In this document: positions 1 through 5,576 of the stretch, in pieces | Layout of the letters: each line of letters begins with the position of its first letter | How positions within the stretch are numbered: position 1 is the first letter of the stretch | Source of the DNA: JBQCDV01 sp051960855 | GTDB lineage: Bacteria; Actinomycetota; Actinomycetes; JAJZTN01 | Direction: 5' to 3' | DNA length: 9,312 bases | NCBI GenBank assembly: GCA_051960855.1 | Contig: JBQCDV010000223.1 | Location: 1-9,312, forward strand | Translations under genes and position numbers: made by a program | The notes under the pieces: model-generated | What the model saw: only the letters and a program-made list of their open reading frames with translations | Databases searched by the model: none | Told to the model about the DNA's origin: nothing

Positions 1-225
1 GACCAGGTCCTGGCTGCCGCCCAGGCACCACCAGTCGTCATCCCACAGAGCGGAGATGAACCAGGCGTTGTCCGTGGGGAACATCAGGTCGGGCAGGGTG
101 CAGTGCCAGGGGAGAGAGTCCTTGCGCCACGTGGCCGCCTGCTCGACGCCCGCCCTCACCAGCACGTAGGGCCAGTTGCTGTAGAGGCGGACGCGGCGAG
201 CCGCGGGGAAGACGAGGTCGCCTAC
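1..225. repeat. Direct repeat, left copy (partner at 441-665)
   Basis: This segment matches 441-665 at a constant offset of 440 bases with 9 mismatches (positions 117, 123, 154, 184, 189, 190, 199, 203, 217) and no gaps. The first 116 bases are identical, and every mismatch lies in the remaining 109. The match stops abruptly after base 225 and probably continues left of the window. It is a gene-internal duplication, not an insertion sequence. Confidence 0.95.
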
Positions 226-255
226 CTCCGTCGTCGCCGCGATCAGCTCGGTGGC
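1..255 (-). pseudogene. Broken second copy of the downstream 197-aa hypothetical gene (runs off left edge)
   Basis: Read on the minus strand, this stretch encodes a peptide nearly identical to residues 95 onward of the intact gene at 354-947, from VGDLVFP through LYSNWPYVLV, TLPDLMFPTDNAWF and LWDDDWWCLGG to the window edge. The reading frame is closed upstream by a TGA at 256-258, and there is no ATG or GTG between that stop and the conserved part, so the N-terminal half of the protein is missing. Within the shared 225 bases I count nine differences, of which five change an amino acid (E to A, C to R, S to R, E to K, A to S when going from the intact copy to this one). That ratio suggests relaxed constraint. 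The C-terminus lies outside the window, so an intact end, or a new upstream fusion by frameshift, cannot be excluded. Function unknown. Confidence 0.6.
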
Positions 256-353
256 TCAGCCGCCGCTAGCTCCAGCCGGAACAGCAGGCCCTGAGCGCCG
301 GCGAACGTGACGCGCGGGATGGCGCGAAGGTCACGCTGGTCATCCTGCTCGTC
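243..353 (-). pseudogene. Possible 36-codon coding remnant directly after the stop of the 197-aa gene
   Basis: After the TAG of the 197-aa gene (354-356) the same minus-strand frame stays open for 36 codons, beginning DEDDQRDLRAIPRV and ending LELAAAEPPS, before a TGA at 243-245. It has no start codon of its own. About 80% of its third codon positions are G or C, as in a real gene, and the peptide has a natural-looking mixture of charged and hydrophobic residues. It could be the tail of a lost gene, the remains of the missing 5' part of the left copy joined by a frameshift near 255-265, or chance in GC-rich DNA. I do not recognise the peptide. Confidence 0.25.
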
Positions 354-947
354 CTAGAGCGCGACGTGCCCGGGCGGCGTCGCGTCCTCGCCCGGCCGCA
401 CCTCGCGCCCGTCGAGTGCGGGCTCCCGCAGCACCGCGTCGACCAGGTCCTGGCTGCCGCCCAGGCACCACCAGTCGTCATCCCACAGAGCGGAGATGAA
501 CCAGGCGTTGTCCGTGGGGAACATCAGGTCGGGCAGGGTGCAGTGCCAGGGGAGAGCGTCCTCGCGCCACGTGGCCGCCTGCTCGACGCCCGCACTCACC
601 AGCACGTAGGGCCAGTTGCTGTAAAGGCACACGCGGCGGGCCTCGGGGAAGACGAGATCGCCTACGCCGCTGTCGAGGAAACCCAGCCACCACTCACGCT
701 CGCTCGTGTGCTGCGTGAGGAGACGGAGCAGCGCCTCTTCGTGCGCGCCGCGCTTGTCGACGTCTGGGATGACGACCGTCGCGTAGGCCTCGAAGACCGG
801 CGGGACCGCGGAGCTGATGGTGAGCCCGACCGTCGTGGCGCTCCTGATCCACGCCACATCGGCATCGGTCGCGCTCCGCCAGGACCTGCCGTCCTTCACG
901 AGCACGGGCGCACTGGCGTCGTCCTCGCCGCCCCTGTCGTCGCTCAT
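354..947 (-). CDS. Hypothetical protein, 197 aa, tryptophan-rich
   Basis: Unrecognised soluble protein; no signal peptide or membrane segment. The N-terminus is acidic (MSDDRGGEDD). The middle contains the element PVFEAYATVVIPD, then a run with EWWLGFLD, LYSNWPYVLV, LPDLMFPTDNAWF and LWDDDWWCLGG, and a short acidic tail. The many Trp and Asp residues in the second half suggest a compact conserved domain, but I cannot name a family. The ATG at 947 was chosen because an acidic Ser/Asp start is plausible and because extending to the ATG at 1025 would overlap the SnoaL-like gene by 46 bases. No Shine-Dalgarno sequence precedes it, but TACTCT (960-955) lies 7 bases upstream, so a leaderless transcript is possible. 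It lies 32 bases downstream of the SnoaL-like gene and may be the last gene of the exporter unit. A broken paralogue follows it immediately. Confidence is high that it is a gene, low for any function. Confidence 0.75.
   Translation of the reverse strand: MSDDRGGEDDASAPVLVKDGRSWRSATDADVAWIRSATTVGLTISSAVPPVFEAYATVVIPDVDKRGAHEEALLRLLTQHTSEREWWLGFLDSGVGDLVFPEARRVCLYSNWPYVLVSAGVEQAATWREDALPWHCTLPDLMFPTDNAWFISALWDDDWWCLGGSQDLVDAVLREPALDGREVRPGEDATPPGHVAL
441..665. repeat. Direct repeat, right copy (partner at 1-225)
   Basis: Same repeat as 1-225, here lying inside the intact 197-aa gene (codons for about residues 95-169). The repeat boundary at 665/666 is inside the coding region, so the duplication or conversion tract does not respect gene ends. 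Confidence 0.95.
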
Positions 948-979
948 CGCCAGCAGAGTAGGCGCAGCCGGACCACCCA

Positions 980-1267
980 CTACTCGAGCTGCTGCCGCAG
1001 ACCGGCAAGGTCGCCGAGGACCCACGCCGAGGTCAGCTGCCCCTCAGCTGCGGTGAAGAATGCGGCCCCGGCGTAGCTGAAGCGACGTCCCGTTGCGGCC
1101 AACCCGTCCAGGGGACCGTCGTGAGTCCCGCGGTACCGCAAGCGGGCAGCGGCTCGGTTCTCGTCGACGACGAGGGTCTGGATCTGGTTGATGAGGATGA
1201 CGTCGACAGCGGCGTCGTCCCATCGGTTCCACAGGTCGTTGTAGAAGGCTGCCACGAGGTCGGCCAT
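980..1267 (-). CDS. SnoaL-like (ester/polyketide cyclase fold) small protein, internally shortened
   Basis: A 95-residue protein of the SnoaL-like/NTF2-like superfamily, whose members fold as a cone-shaped alpha+beta barrel binding small hydrophobic molecules; most such actinobacterial paralogues have no known substrate. Family hallmarks visible are the start MADLVAAFYNDLWNRWDD, then DENRAAARLRYRGTHDGPL, ATGRRFSYAGAAFF and the end AWVLGDLAGLRQQLE. Relatives as I know them are about 130 residues, with a stretch like 'xxDFxFRGSLG...GRDGWRxYRxxVRxAxPDFHN' between helix 1 and the LVVDE strand. Here WDDAAVD runs almost directly into IQTLVVDE, so about 35-45 residues seem deleted in frame. The ATG at 1267 has GGAGG 10 bases upstream and fits the family start. 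An alternative ATG at 1291 (adding MSAGGSRR) overlaps the exporter stop as ATGA, with AGAGG 7 bases upstream. Either way it is translationally close to the exporter and likely co-transcribed. Activity of the shortened form is doubtful. Confidence 0.75.
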   Translation of the reverse strand: MADLVAAFYNDLWNRWDDAAVDVILINQIQTLVVDENRAAARLRYRGTHDGPLDGLAATGRRFSYAGAAFFTAAEGQLTSAWVLGDLAGLRQQLE

Positions 1268-1287
1268 TCTCCGGCTGCCTCCGGCGC

Positions 1288-2691
1288 TCATGCCGCCGCC
1301 TCTGCGGGTGCGTTTGCCGCACATCCCGCTGCTGCAGTCGAGCCGACGAGGTCGCAGCTCCCCGTCTCCGTGCCCCGAGTGGCGCCCTCCGGCATGGCCC
1401 GCACCGACAGAACGGCGGACAGCAGCACTGGCACGGCGCTCAGCGGGGCCGCCACAGCTGTCACCACCGCTGCGGCGTTCAGGCCCGCCGAGCTGGCGAG
1501 CCAGCCCCCGAGGGCCGCACCGATGGGCATCGTTCCCCAGATGAGGAACCTGTTGCTGGCGTTCATCCGCGCGAGCATCGCCTCGGGCGTCGTCGCCTGC
1601 CGGAGGCTGACGGCGTTGACGTTCCAGATCGCCACGCCGGCGGCGCTCACGGCCAGCCCGGCGGTTAGCCAGAGCGCCGCGAGACCGCTGCGAGCGAGGG
1701 TTGCCACGACGAAGCCGACCTGCAGCGCGGCCCCGACGGCGATCGAGCGGCCGACACCCAGGAGGGCGTTGAGCCGGGGCACGAGCAGCGAGCCGAGGAG
1801 GTAGCCGACGTTGGAAGCGGCGAGGACGATGCCGACGGTGGCGGCTGACAGGCCCAGCTCCCGGACGGCCCACGTCAGCAGGATGGCGAGGAACGCCTCG
1901 ACCGAGAGGTTCAGCCACGCCGCGCCAACGGCGAGGGGCCGGATGTAGGGGTGACGCAGGCAGAAGGCGAGCCCCGCGGTGACCTGGCGGAGCAGCGGCT
2001 CCCGGTGCGACGCCGGCTGCCGAGCGGGCTCGGCTGGCAGGCCGCGCAGCAGGGCCGCGGACGCGAGATAGCTGACGGCATCGACCGTCACCGCCAGCGG
2101 TGCGCTCAGGACCTGCACAAGCACTCCGCCGAGTCCCGGGCCGGACGTCTGGGCGACGGCGCGAGCGGCCTCGAGTCGACCGTTGGCGGCAGCGATCTGC
2201 TGAGCCGGCACCAGCGAGGGGAGAGCACTGAGCGAGGCGACGTCGAACAGGACGCTGACCGACCCCACCGCGAACGCGACGAGGTAGAGCTGTGTCAGCG
2301 TAAGGACGCCGAGCGCCCAGGCGGCGGGAATGCTCGCCAGCAGGGCCGCTCGCGCGACATCTGCGATGACCATCACCGTGCGACGGGGCCACCGGTCCAC
2401 CCAGGCGCCGGCGGGCAAGCCCAGCACGAGGAACGGCGCGGTCCCGGCAGCGGCGAGCAGGGCCACCTGACCCGCCGTCGCGTCGAGCGCCGCGAGCGCG
2501 GTCAGCGGCAGCGCCAGCAAGGAGACCTGCGTGCCCATCATGCTGACAGCGACCGAGCCCCAGAGCCGGCCGAAGGGGCCGCGCCAGCGGAGGCTTCCGC
2601 CAGCAACACGGTCGGCAGCTCTGTTGCGGCCGCCGGAGGTGGCACCGTCGGTGGTGCTGTCGTCCGCGGGGGGCGTCGTTGACCGTCGCAT
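1288..2691 (-). CDS. MFS exporter, DHA3-like family (drug/macrolide/siderophore efflux type)
   Basis: A 467-residue inner-membrane proton-coupled transporter of the major facilitator superfamily. After a polar N-terminus (1-40) there are about twelve hydrophobic segments, starting with LWGSVAVSMMGTQVSLLALP (44-62). The motif-A loop is GLPAGAWVDRWPRRT (91-105). The stretch AAANGRLEAARAVAQTSGPGLGG (167-189) and ARMNASNRFLIWGTMPIGAALGG (374-396) are typical of the DHA3 group that includes EntS-like and Mef-like exporters. The loop between the two halves lies around 218-250. The ATG at 2691 was chosen because GAGAGG lies 8 bases upstream and it falls just downstream of a plausible promoter; in-frame starts further upstream run through the regulator's divergent promoter region. 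Its stop overlaps, or lies 20 bases before, the SnoaL-like start. Divergence from a MocR-type regulator suggests ligand-induced efflux; the substrate cannot be read from sequence. Confidence 0.9.
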   Translation of the reverse strand: MRRSTTPPADDSTTDGATSGGRNRAADRVAGGSLRWRGPFGRLWGSVAVSMMGTQVSLLALPLTALAALDATAGQVALLAAAGTAPFLVLGLPAGAWVDRWPRRTVMVIADVARAALLASIPAAWALGVLTLTQLYLVAFAVGSVSVLFDVASLSALPSLVPAQQIAAANGRLEAARAVAQTSGPGLGGVLVQVLSAPLAVTVDAVSYLASAALLRGLPAEPARQPASHREPLLRQVTAGLAFCLRHPYIRPLAVGAAWLNLSVEAFLAILLTWAVRELGLSAATVGIVLAASNVGYLLGSLLVPRLNALLGVGRSIAVGAALQVGFVVATLARSGLAALWLTAGLAVSAAGVAIWNVNAVSLRQATTPEAMLARMNASNRFLIWGTMPIGAALGGWLASSAGLNAAAVVTAVAAPLSAVPVLLSAVLSVRAMPEGATRGTETGSCDLVGSTAAAGCAANAPAEAAA

Positions 2692-2716
2692 ACTCGTGAC
2701 CTCTCGTCGGGATTGA

Positions 2717-2732
2717 TACCCTAGTAGGGGTA
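2717..2732. promoter_or_regulatory. Palindrome TACCC-N6-GGGTA over the exporter -10 region
   Basis: TACCC (2717-2721) and GGGTA (2728-2732) are perfect inverted arms; an alternative pairing is CCCTA-G-TAGGG (2719-2729). It covers the presumed -10 of the exporter promoter, the position expected of a repressor site. The pattern also resembles G/C-tract palindromes bound by CsoR/FrmR-type metal or formaldehyde sensors, but no such regulator gene is present here. Confidence 0.4.
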
Positions 2733-2747
2733 CATTCGGGGAATCAA
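2718..2747 (-). promoter_or_regulatory. Possible promoter for the exporter unit
   Basis: On the minus strand TTGATT (2747-2742) and TAGGGT (2723-2718) are separated by 18 bases, close to actinobacterial housekeeping -35 and -10 elements. Transcription would begin near 2711, giving a roughly 20-base leader that carries the GAGAGG ribosome-binding site of the exporter. For the opposite direction, TACATT (2731-2736) is a possible -10 for the regulator, with no good -35 match. Confidence 0.4.
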
Positions 2748-2780
2748 GTGGCCGGATTGAGACCCAGCAAGGATGCGTGC

Positions 2781-4157
2781 ATGGCACAGGAACGGGCGTG
2801 GCGCCCCTCCCTCCTCGCTCCGGAGCGGCCTGCCTACCTCGCCCTCGCGGACGCGATCGCCTCCGACGTCGCGCGCGGCCGGCTCGCGCCGGGCGACCGC
2901 CTGCCGACCCACCGCGCTCTCGCCGCCGAGCTCGGCGTCACGGTCCGCACGGTCGCCCGCGGGTACGCGGAGGCGGAGCGCCGCGGTCTGATCGGCGGGG
3001 AGGTGGGGCGGGGGACCTACATCCGGGAGGGCTTCGGCGCCGCAGCCCCACGACCTGACGCAGTCGACCTGGCGTCCCTGCACCCGCCGCTGGCGGCAGG
3101 CCCTCCGCCCGGCGATCGGCTGGCTGCCACTCTCCGGGCCATCGCCGCCGATCCCGTGGCTCTCGCGCGCGTCGCCGAGACCGAGCACAGCGCCGACGAC
3201 CCCGGGCAGCGTGCTGCCGCCGCCGCGTGGCTGACGCATGGCGCGTTTGCTCCCGCTGCCAACGATGTGCTGCTCACGGCCGGCGCCCAGCACGCGGTGA
3301 CCGTCTGCCTCCTGGCACTCGCCACGGCCGGGACGAAGGTGGCCACGACGGAGCTGACGAACCCGGGGCTGCTGGCGGCCGCCCGGGCCCTGGGGGTGCC
3401 ACTGCGCCCCGTCGACAGCGACGCCGACGGCATGAGCCCGGAGGCGCTCGACGAGGCGTGTGCGAAGGACGCCGTCTCCGTCGTCCACCTGCAGCCGACC
3501 CTCGACAACCCCCTCGCCCACACGATGACGGCCGAACGACGCGAGGCTCTCGCGCAGGTCGCGCGCCGGCGGAACCTGTGGGTTCTCGAGGACGACCCGC
3601 TCGGGCCCCTGGTGGCCGATCGCCCTGACCCCGTCGCGTCGTTCGCGCCCGAACGCACCTGCCACATTGCGAGCGCCGCGAAGGTGCTCGCCCTCGGGCT
3701 GCGCGTCGGTGTGCTCGCAGCTCCGGCGCCGGCCTTCCCACAGCTCGCTGCCGCAGTCCGCGCCTCGACGTGGCTGACCGCGCCACTGCTCGCAGAAGTG
3801 TTCGCGCGCTGGGTCCGCGACGGGCTGGCCGACGACATCGTCCAGCAGCGGCGGGACGCCAGCCGCGAGCGGAACGGCCTGGCCCGACGCCTTCTCACCG
3901 AGCTGACCGTGTCTGCGGACCCGGACGCGCCGCACCTCTGGGTCGAGCTGCCGACCTCCTGGTCAGTCGGGTCGTTCGCGGTGTCGGCGCGCGATGCGGG
4001 CATCCTCATCGCCCCCGGCGACGACTACCTCGCCGACCGCCACCGGCCGGTCCGAGGGGTCCGCGTGGGGCTGAACGCGGAGGTCTCGGATGACGACCTG
4101 CAGCTGGCTCTCGTGACTCTGAACCGGCTGGCTGCCGGGGGTCCGACGACGTCGTAG
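2781..4157 (+). CDS. MocR-family transcriptional regulator (GntR-type winged helix fused to aminotransferase-like domain)
   Basis: A 458-residue cytoplasmic regulator. Residues about 17-82 form a GntR-type winged helix-turn-helix (ALADAIASDVARGRLAPGDR, then LPTHRALAAELGVTVRTVARGY and the wing VGRGTYI). Residues about 110-450 form a fold-type I aminotransferase-like domain: LLTAGAQHAV (164-173), HLQPTLDNPLAHTM (236-249), LEDDP (269-273), SAAKVLALGLRVG (298-310, with Lys301 at the PLP-lysine position and Arg308) and VRVGLN (427-432). The usual N-P-T-G is N-P-L-A, and the Tyr that normally follows EDDP is Leu274, so PLP contact may be altered. Such domains normally sense PLP with an amine or amino acid rather than catalyse. 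ATG 2781 was chosen because AAGGA lies 7 bases upstream; a GTG at 2748 would add 11 residues but lies close to the presumed transcription start. It is divergent from the exporter, its probable target. Confidence 0.9.
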   Translation: MAQERAWRPSLLAPERPAYLALADAIASDVARGRLAPGDRLPTHRALAAELGVTVRTVARGYAEAERRGLIGGEVGRGTYIREGFGAAAPRPDAVDLASLHPPLAAGPPPGDRLAATLRAIAADPVALARVAETEHSADDPGQRAAAAAWLTHGAFAPAANDVLLTAGAQHAVTVCLLALATAGTKVATTELTNPGLLAAARALGVPLRPVDSDADGMSPEALDEACAKDAVSVVHLQPTLDNPLAHTMTAERREALAQVARRRNLWVLEDDPLGPLVADRPDPVASFAPERTCHIASAAKVLALGLRVGVLAAPAPAFPQLAAAVRASTWLTAPLLAEVFARWVRDGLADDIVQQRRDASRERNGLARRLLTELTVSADPDAPHLWVELPTSWSVGSFAVSARDAGILIAPGDDYLADRHRPVRGVRVGLNAEVSDDDLQLALVTLNRLAAGGPTTS

Positions 4158-4163
4158 GCGGGC

Positions 4164-4538
4164 TCAGCCGTGCCGTTGGGCCGGCACGCCGTCGGAGCTG
4201 TCGTCCACGACGACGTGCGCCGTGGCAAAGGGCTCCAGGTCCAGCCGCTGGAGCAGTCGGCTCACGGGGCCGGTCGAGGTGATGCGCAGCTGGAGGCGGC
4301 GCCGCGAGTGACGGGCCAGGTTGCCGGCACCCACCAGGAGGCCCACGCCGGCGCAGTCGACGAAGCTCACCTGTCGCAGGTCAAGCTCCAGCACCTCAGA
4401 GGGCTGGTCGAGCAGCTGGGTGACAGCGGCGCGGACCTGCTGAGCCGCGTCGATGTCCAGGTCACCCGACAGGCGCGCGCGGCACACCTCGCCAGTGCTG
4501 CCCACGGCGTCAGCGTCCGTGGTGCCGACCAGTAGCAC
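4164..4538 (-). CDS. STAS-domain protein, anti-sigma-factor-antagonist type
   Basis: A 124-residue single-domain STAS protein. Members of the SpoIIAA/RsbV type switch partners with anti-sigma kinases. Visible elements are the first strands with ARLSGDLDID (21-30), the helix AAQQVRAAVTQLL, the strand and loop LELDLRQVSFVDCAGVGLLVG (50-70), LQLRI and the last helix PVSRLLQRLDLEPF. The loop reads D61-C62-A63-G64, where classic members have D-S-S-G or D-S-T-G with the second residue phosphorylated; here neither residue is Ser or Thr. The GTG at 4538 was chosen because GGAGG lies 4 bases upstream and the added sequence matches the usual short N-terminus. The gene converges on the MocR gene with 6 bases between stop codons and diverges from rsmI. 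No anti-sigma kinase or sigma factor is adjacent, so its partner is unknown. Confidence 0.85.
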   Translation of the reverse strand: MLLVGTTDADAVGSTGEVCRARLSGDLDIDAAQQVRAAVTQLLDQPSEVLELDLRQVSFVDCAGVGLLVGAGNLARHSRRRLQLRITSTGPVSRLLQRLDLEPFATAHVVVDDSSDGVPAQRHG

Positions 4539-4621
4539 GAGTCCTCCGCTCCGGCAGCCAGCGCTGCCCCACCCCTGGAACTGACGGGCCCCGCCCCGTC
4601 GACCGTTCAACGCGCGAAGCC

Positions 4622-4648
4622 CGCAGGAAGTTACGGCCGCCTCCTGCG
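4622..4648. repeat. Inverted repeat in the STAS/rsmI divergent spacer
   Basis: CGCAGGA (4622-4628) and TCCTGCG (4642-4648) are perfect 7-bp inverted arms with a 13-base centre. A separate perfect 10-bp palindrome, CGACGCGTCG, follows at 4652-4661, just before the rsmI ribosome-binding site. The 142-bp spacer holds the promoters of two divergent genes; I could not assign convincing -35/-10 pairs. These are possible operators or leader hairpins. Confidence 0.3.
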
Positions 4649-4680
4649 ACCCGACGCGTCGCGGCTGGGAGGATCGGTCG

Positions 4681-5514
4681 GTGCTCGTCCTCGCTGCCAC
4701 ACCCATCGGCCGACCCGACGACGCCTCCCCTCGCCTGCGGCACCTGCTCGAGACGGCGGACGTCATCGCTGCCGAGGACACCCGCCGGCTGCGCCGCCTG
4801 GCCGCCGACCTCGGCATCGTCCTCACCGGGCGCGTCGTCAGTCACCACGAGCACAACGAGGGCCGTCGCACCGCGGAGCTGCTCGACGCGCTGCGCGACG
4901 GCCAGACCGTGCTGGTCGTCACTGACGCGGGCATGCCCAGCGTCTCCGACCCTGGGTACGTGCTCGTCGCCGCGGCCGTGCGTGAGGGGCTGCCCGTCAC
5001 CGCCGCACCCGGCCCCTCCGCGGTCCTGACCGCGCTGGCGCTGTCGGCGCTGCCGGTCGACCGGTTCTGCTTCGAGGGGTTTCTGCCCCGCAAAGGCGGC
5101 CCGCGCAGCTCCCGCCTCCGAGACCTGGCGACGGAGCCCCGCACGATGGTGTTCTTCGAAGCCCCGCACCGCCTCGCCGACTCCCTGGCGGACATGGCCG
5201 CGGCTCTCGGCGACGACCGGCCCGCCGCGGTCTGCCGTGAGCTCACCAAGACCTACGAGGAGGTCCGGCGCGGACCGCTCGCCGAGCTCGTCGCCTGGGC
5301 CACGGACAGCGACGTTCGGGGGGAGATCACGATCGTCGTGCAGGGCGCCTCACCGGCCGAGAGCGAGACGAACGACGCGGCGGTAGCGGCTCGCGTGCGC
5401 GAGCTGCTCGCCGCGGGGGTGAGCCGACGCGACGCTGCCGCGCAGGTGGCCTCGGAGACGGGTCGGCGGCGGCGGGAGGTCTACGACCTGTCGCTGCAGG
5501 ACGAGTCCGAGTAG
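4681..5514 (+). CDS. rsmI: 16S rRNA (cytidine(1402)-2'-O)-methyltransferase
   Basis: RsmI methylates the ribose 2'-OH of C1402 in the decoding centre of 16S rRNA, using S-adenosylmethionine. The protein has 277 residues, the usual family length, and belongs to the tetrapyrrole-methylase fold. Signatures are VLAATPIGRPDD (3-14), AEDTRRLRRL (30-39), VVSHHEHNE (52-60), TDAGMPSVSDPGYVLV (81-96), APGPSAVLTALALSALPVDR and FCFEGFLPRKG (about 104-138), FFEAPHRL, and CRELTKTYEEVRRGPL. The C-terminal region with RVRELLAAGVSRRDAAAQVA is the usual small helical domain. The start is GTG, supported by GGGAGGA 7 bases upstream (4667-4673). It is the first gene of the housekeeping run; metG follows after 62 bases. 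In many Actinobacteria the divergent neighbour is a protein mannosyltransferase (pmt); here a STAS gene takes that place. Confidence 0.95.
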   Translation: MLVLAATPIGRPDDASPRLRHLLETADVIAAEDTRRLRRLAADLGIVLTGRVVSHHEHNEGRRTAELLDALRDGQTVLVVTDAGMPSVSDPGYVLVAAAVREGLPVTAAPGPSAVLTALALSALPVDRFCFEGFLPRKGGPRSSRLRDLATEPRTMVFFEAPHRLADSLADMAAALGDDRPAAVCRELTKTYEEVRRGPLAELVAWATDSDVRGEITIVVQGASPAESETNDAAVAARVRELLAAGVSRRDAAAQVASETGRRRREVYDLSLQDESE

Positions 5515-5564
5515 CCGAGACGCGACTCCAGGAACGCTCGCGGCAGCGGTCAGCAGCGCAAACG

Positions 5565-5570
5565 TAGGAT
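5565..5570 (+). promoter_or_regulatory. TAGGAT: possible -10 box for a leaderless metG transcript, overlapping an SD-like AGGA
   Basis: TAGGAT fits the actinobacterial -10 consensus TANNNT and ends 6 bases before the metG ATG, so transcription would start at or next to the ATG. The same bases contain AGGA, 7 bases from the ATG, a weak Shine-Dalgarno sequence for transcripts arriving from rsmI. No clear -35 was seen. Confidence 0.4.
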
Positions 5571-5576
5571 CTCCCC

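Larger units (their letters stand above)
2710..2764. promoter_or_regulatory. Candidate MocR operator: 11-bp direct repeat with 44-bp periodicity
   Basis: GGATTGATACC (2710-2720) recurs as GGATTGAGACC (2754-2764), 10 of 11 bases identical, start to start 44 bp, or about four helical turns on the same DNA face. MocR regulators such as GabR and PdxR are known to bind paired direct repeats spaced by several helical turns. An inverted ATCAA (2743-2747) matching TTGAT (2713-2717) lies between. The pair spans the divergent promoter region between the exporter and the regulator, so autoregulation together with exporter control is inferred. Confidence 0.5.

Noticed and set aside
1..665. Insertion sequence or integron origin of the direct repeats
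   Set aside because: No transposase, no terminal inverted repeats and no target duplication; the repeat is internal gene sequence only.
366..1076. A 236-codon plus-strand frame over the hypothetical gene
   Set aside because: The minus-strand reading is repeated in the left copy with conserved protein features, and the plus-strand peptide has a shadow-like composition.
980..2392. Long fused frame joining the SnoaL-like protein to about 370 upstream residues
   Set aside because: The upstream part is out of frame with the exporter gene and reads as an Arg/Ala-rich shadow; only the last 95-103 residues look like a protein.
1951..2682. A 243-codon plus-strand frame inside the exporter gene
   Set aside because: Its Arg/Gln/Glu-rich low-complexity translation is the opposite strand of membrane-protein codons; no domain is visible.
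2721..3935. A 404-codon open frame on the minus strand opposite the MocR gene
   Set aside because: Antisense to a clear MocR coding sequence, with low-complexity Arg/Gly-rich translation and no ribosome-binding site.
4158..4163. Possible bidirectional terminator between the convergent MocR and STAS genes
   Set aside because: Only 6 bases separate the stop codons, and I see no strong GC hairpin with a T-run around them.
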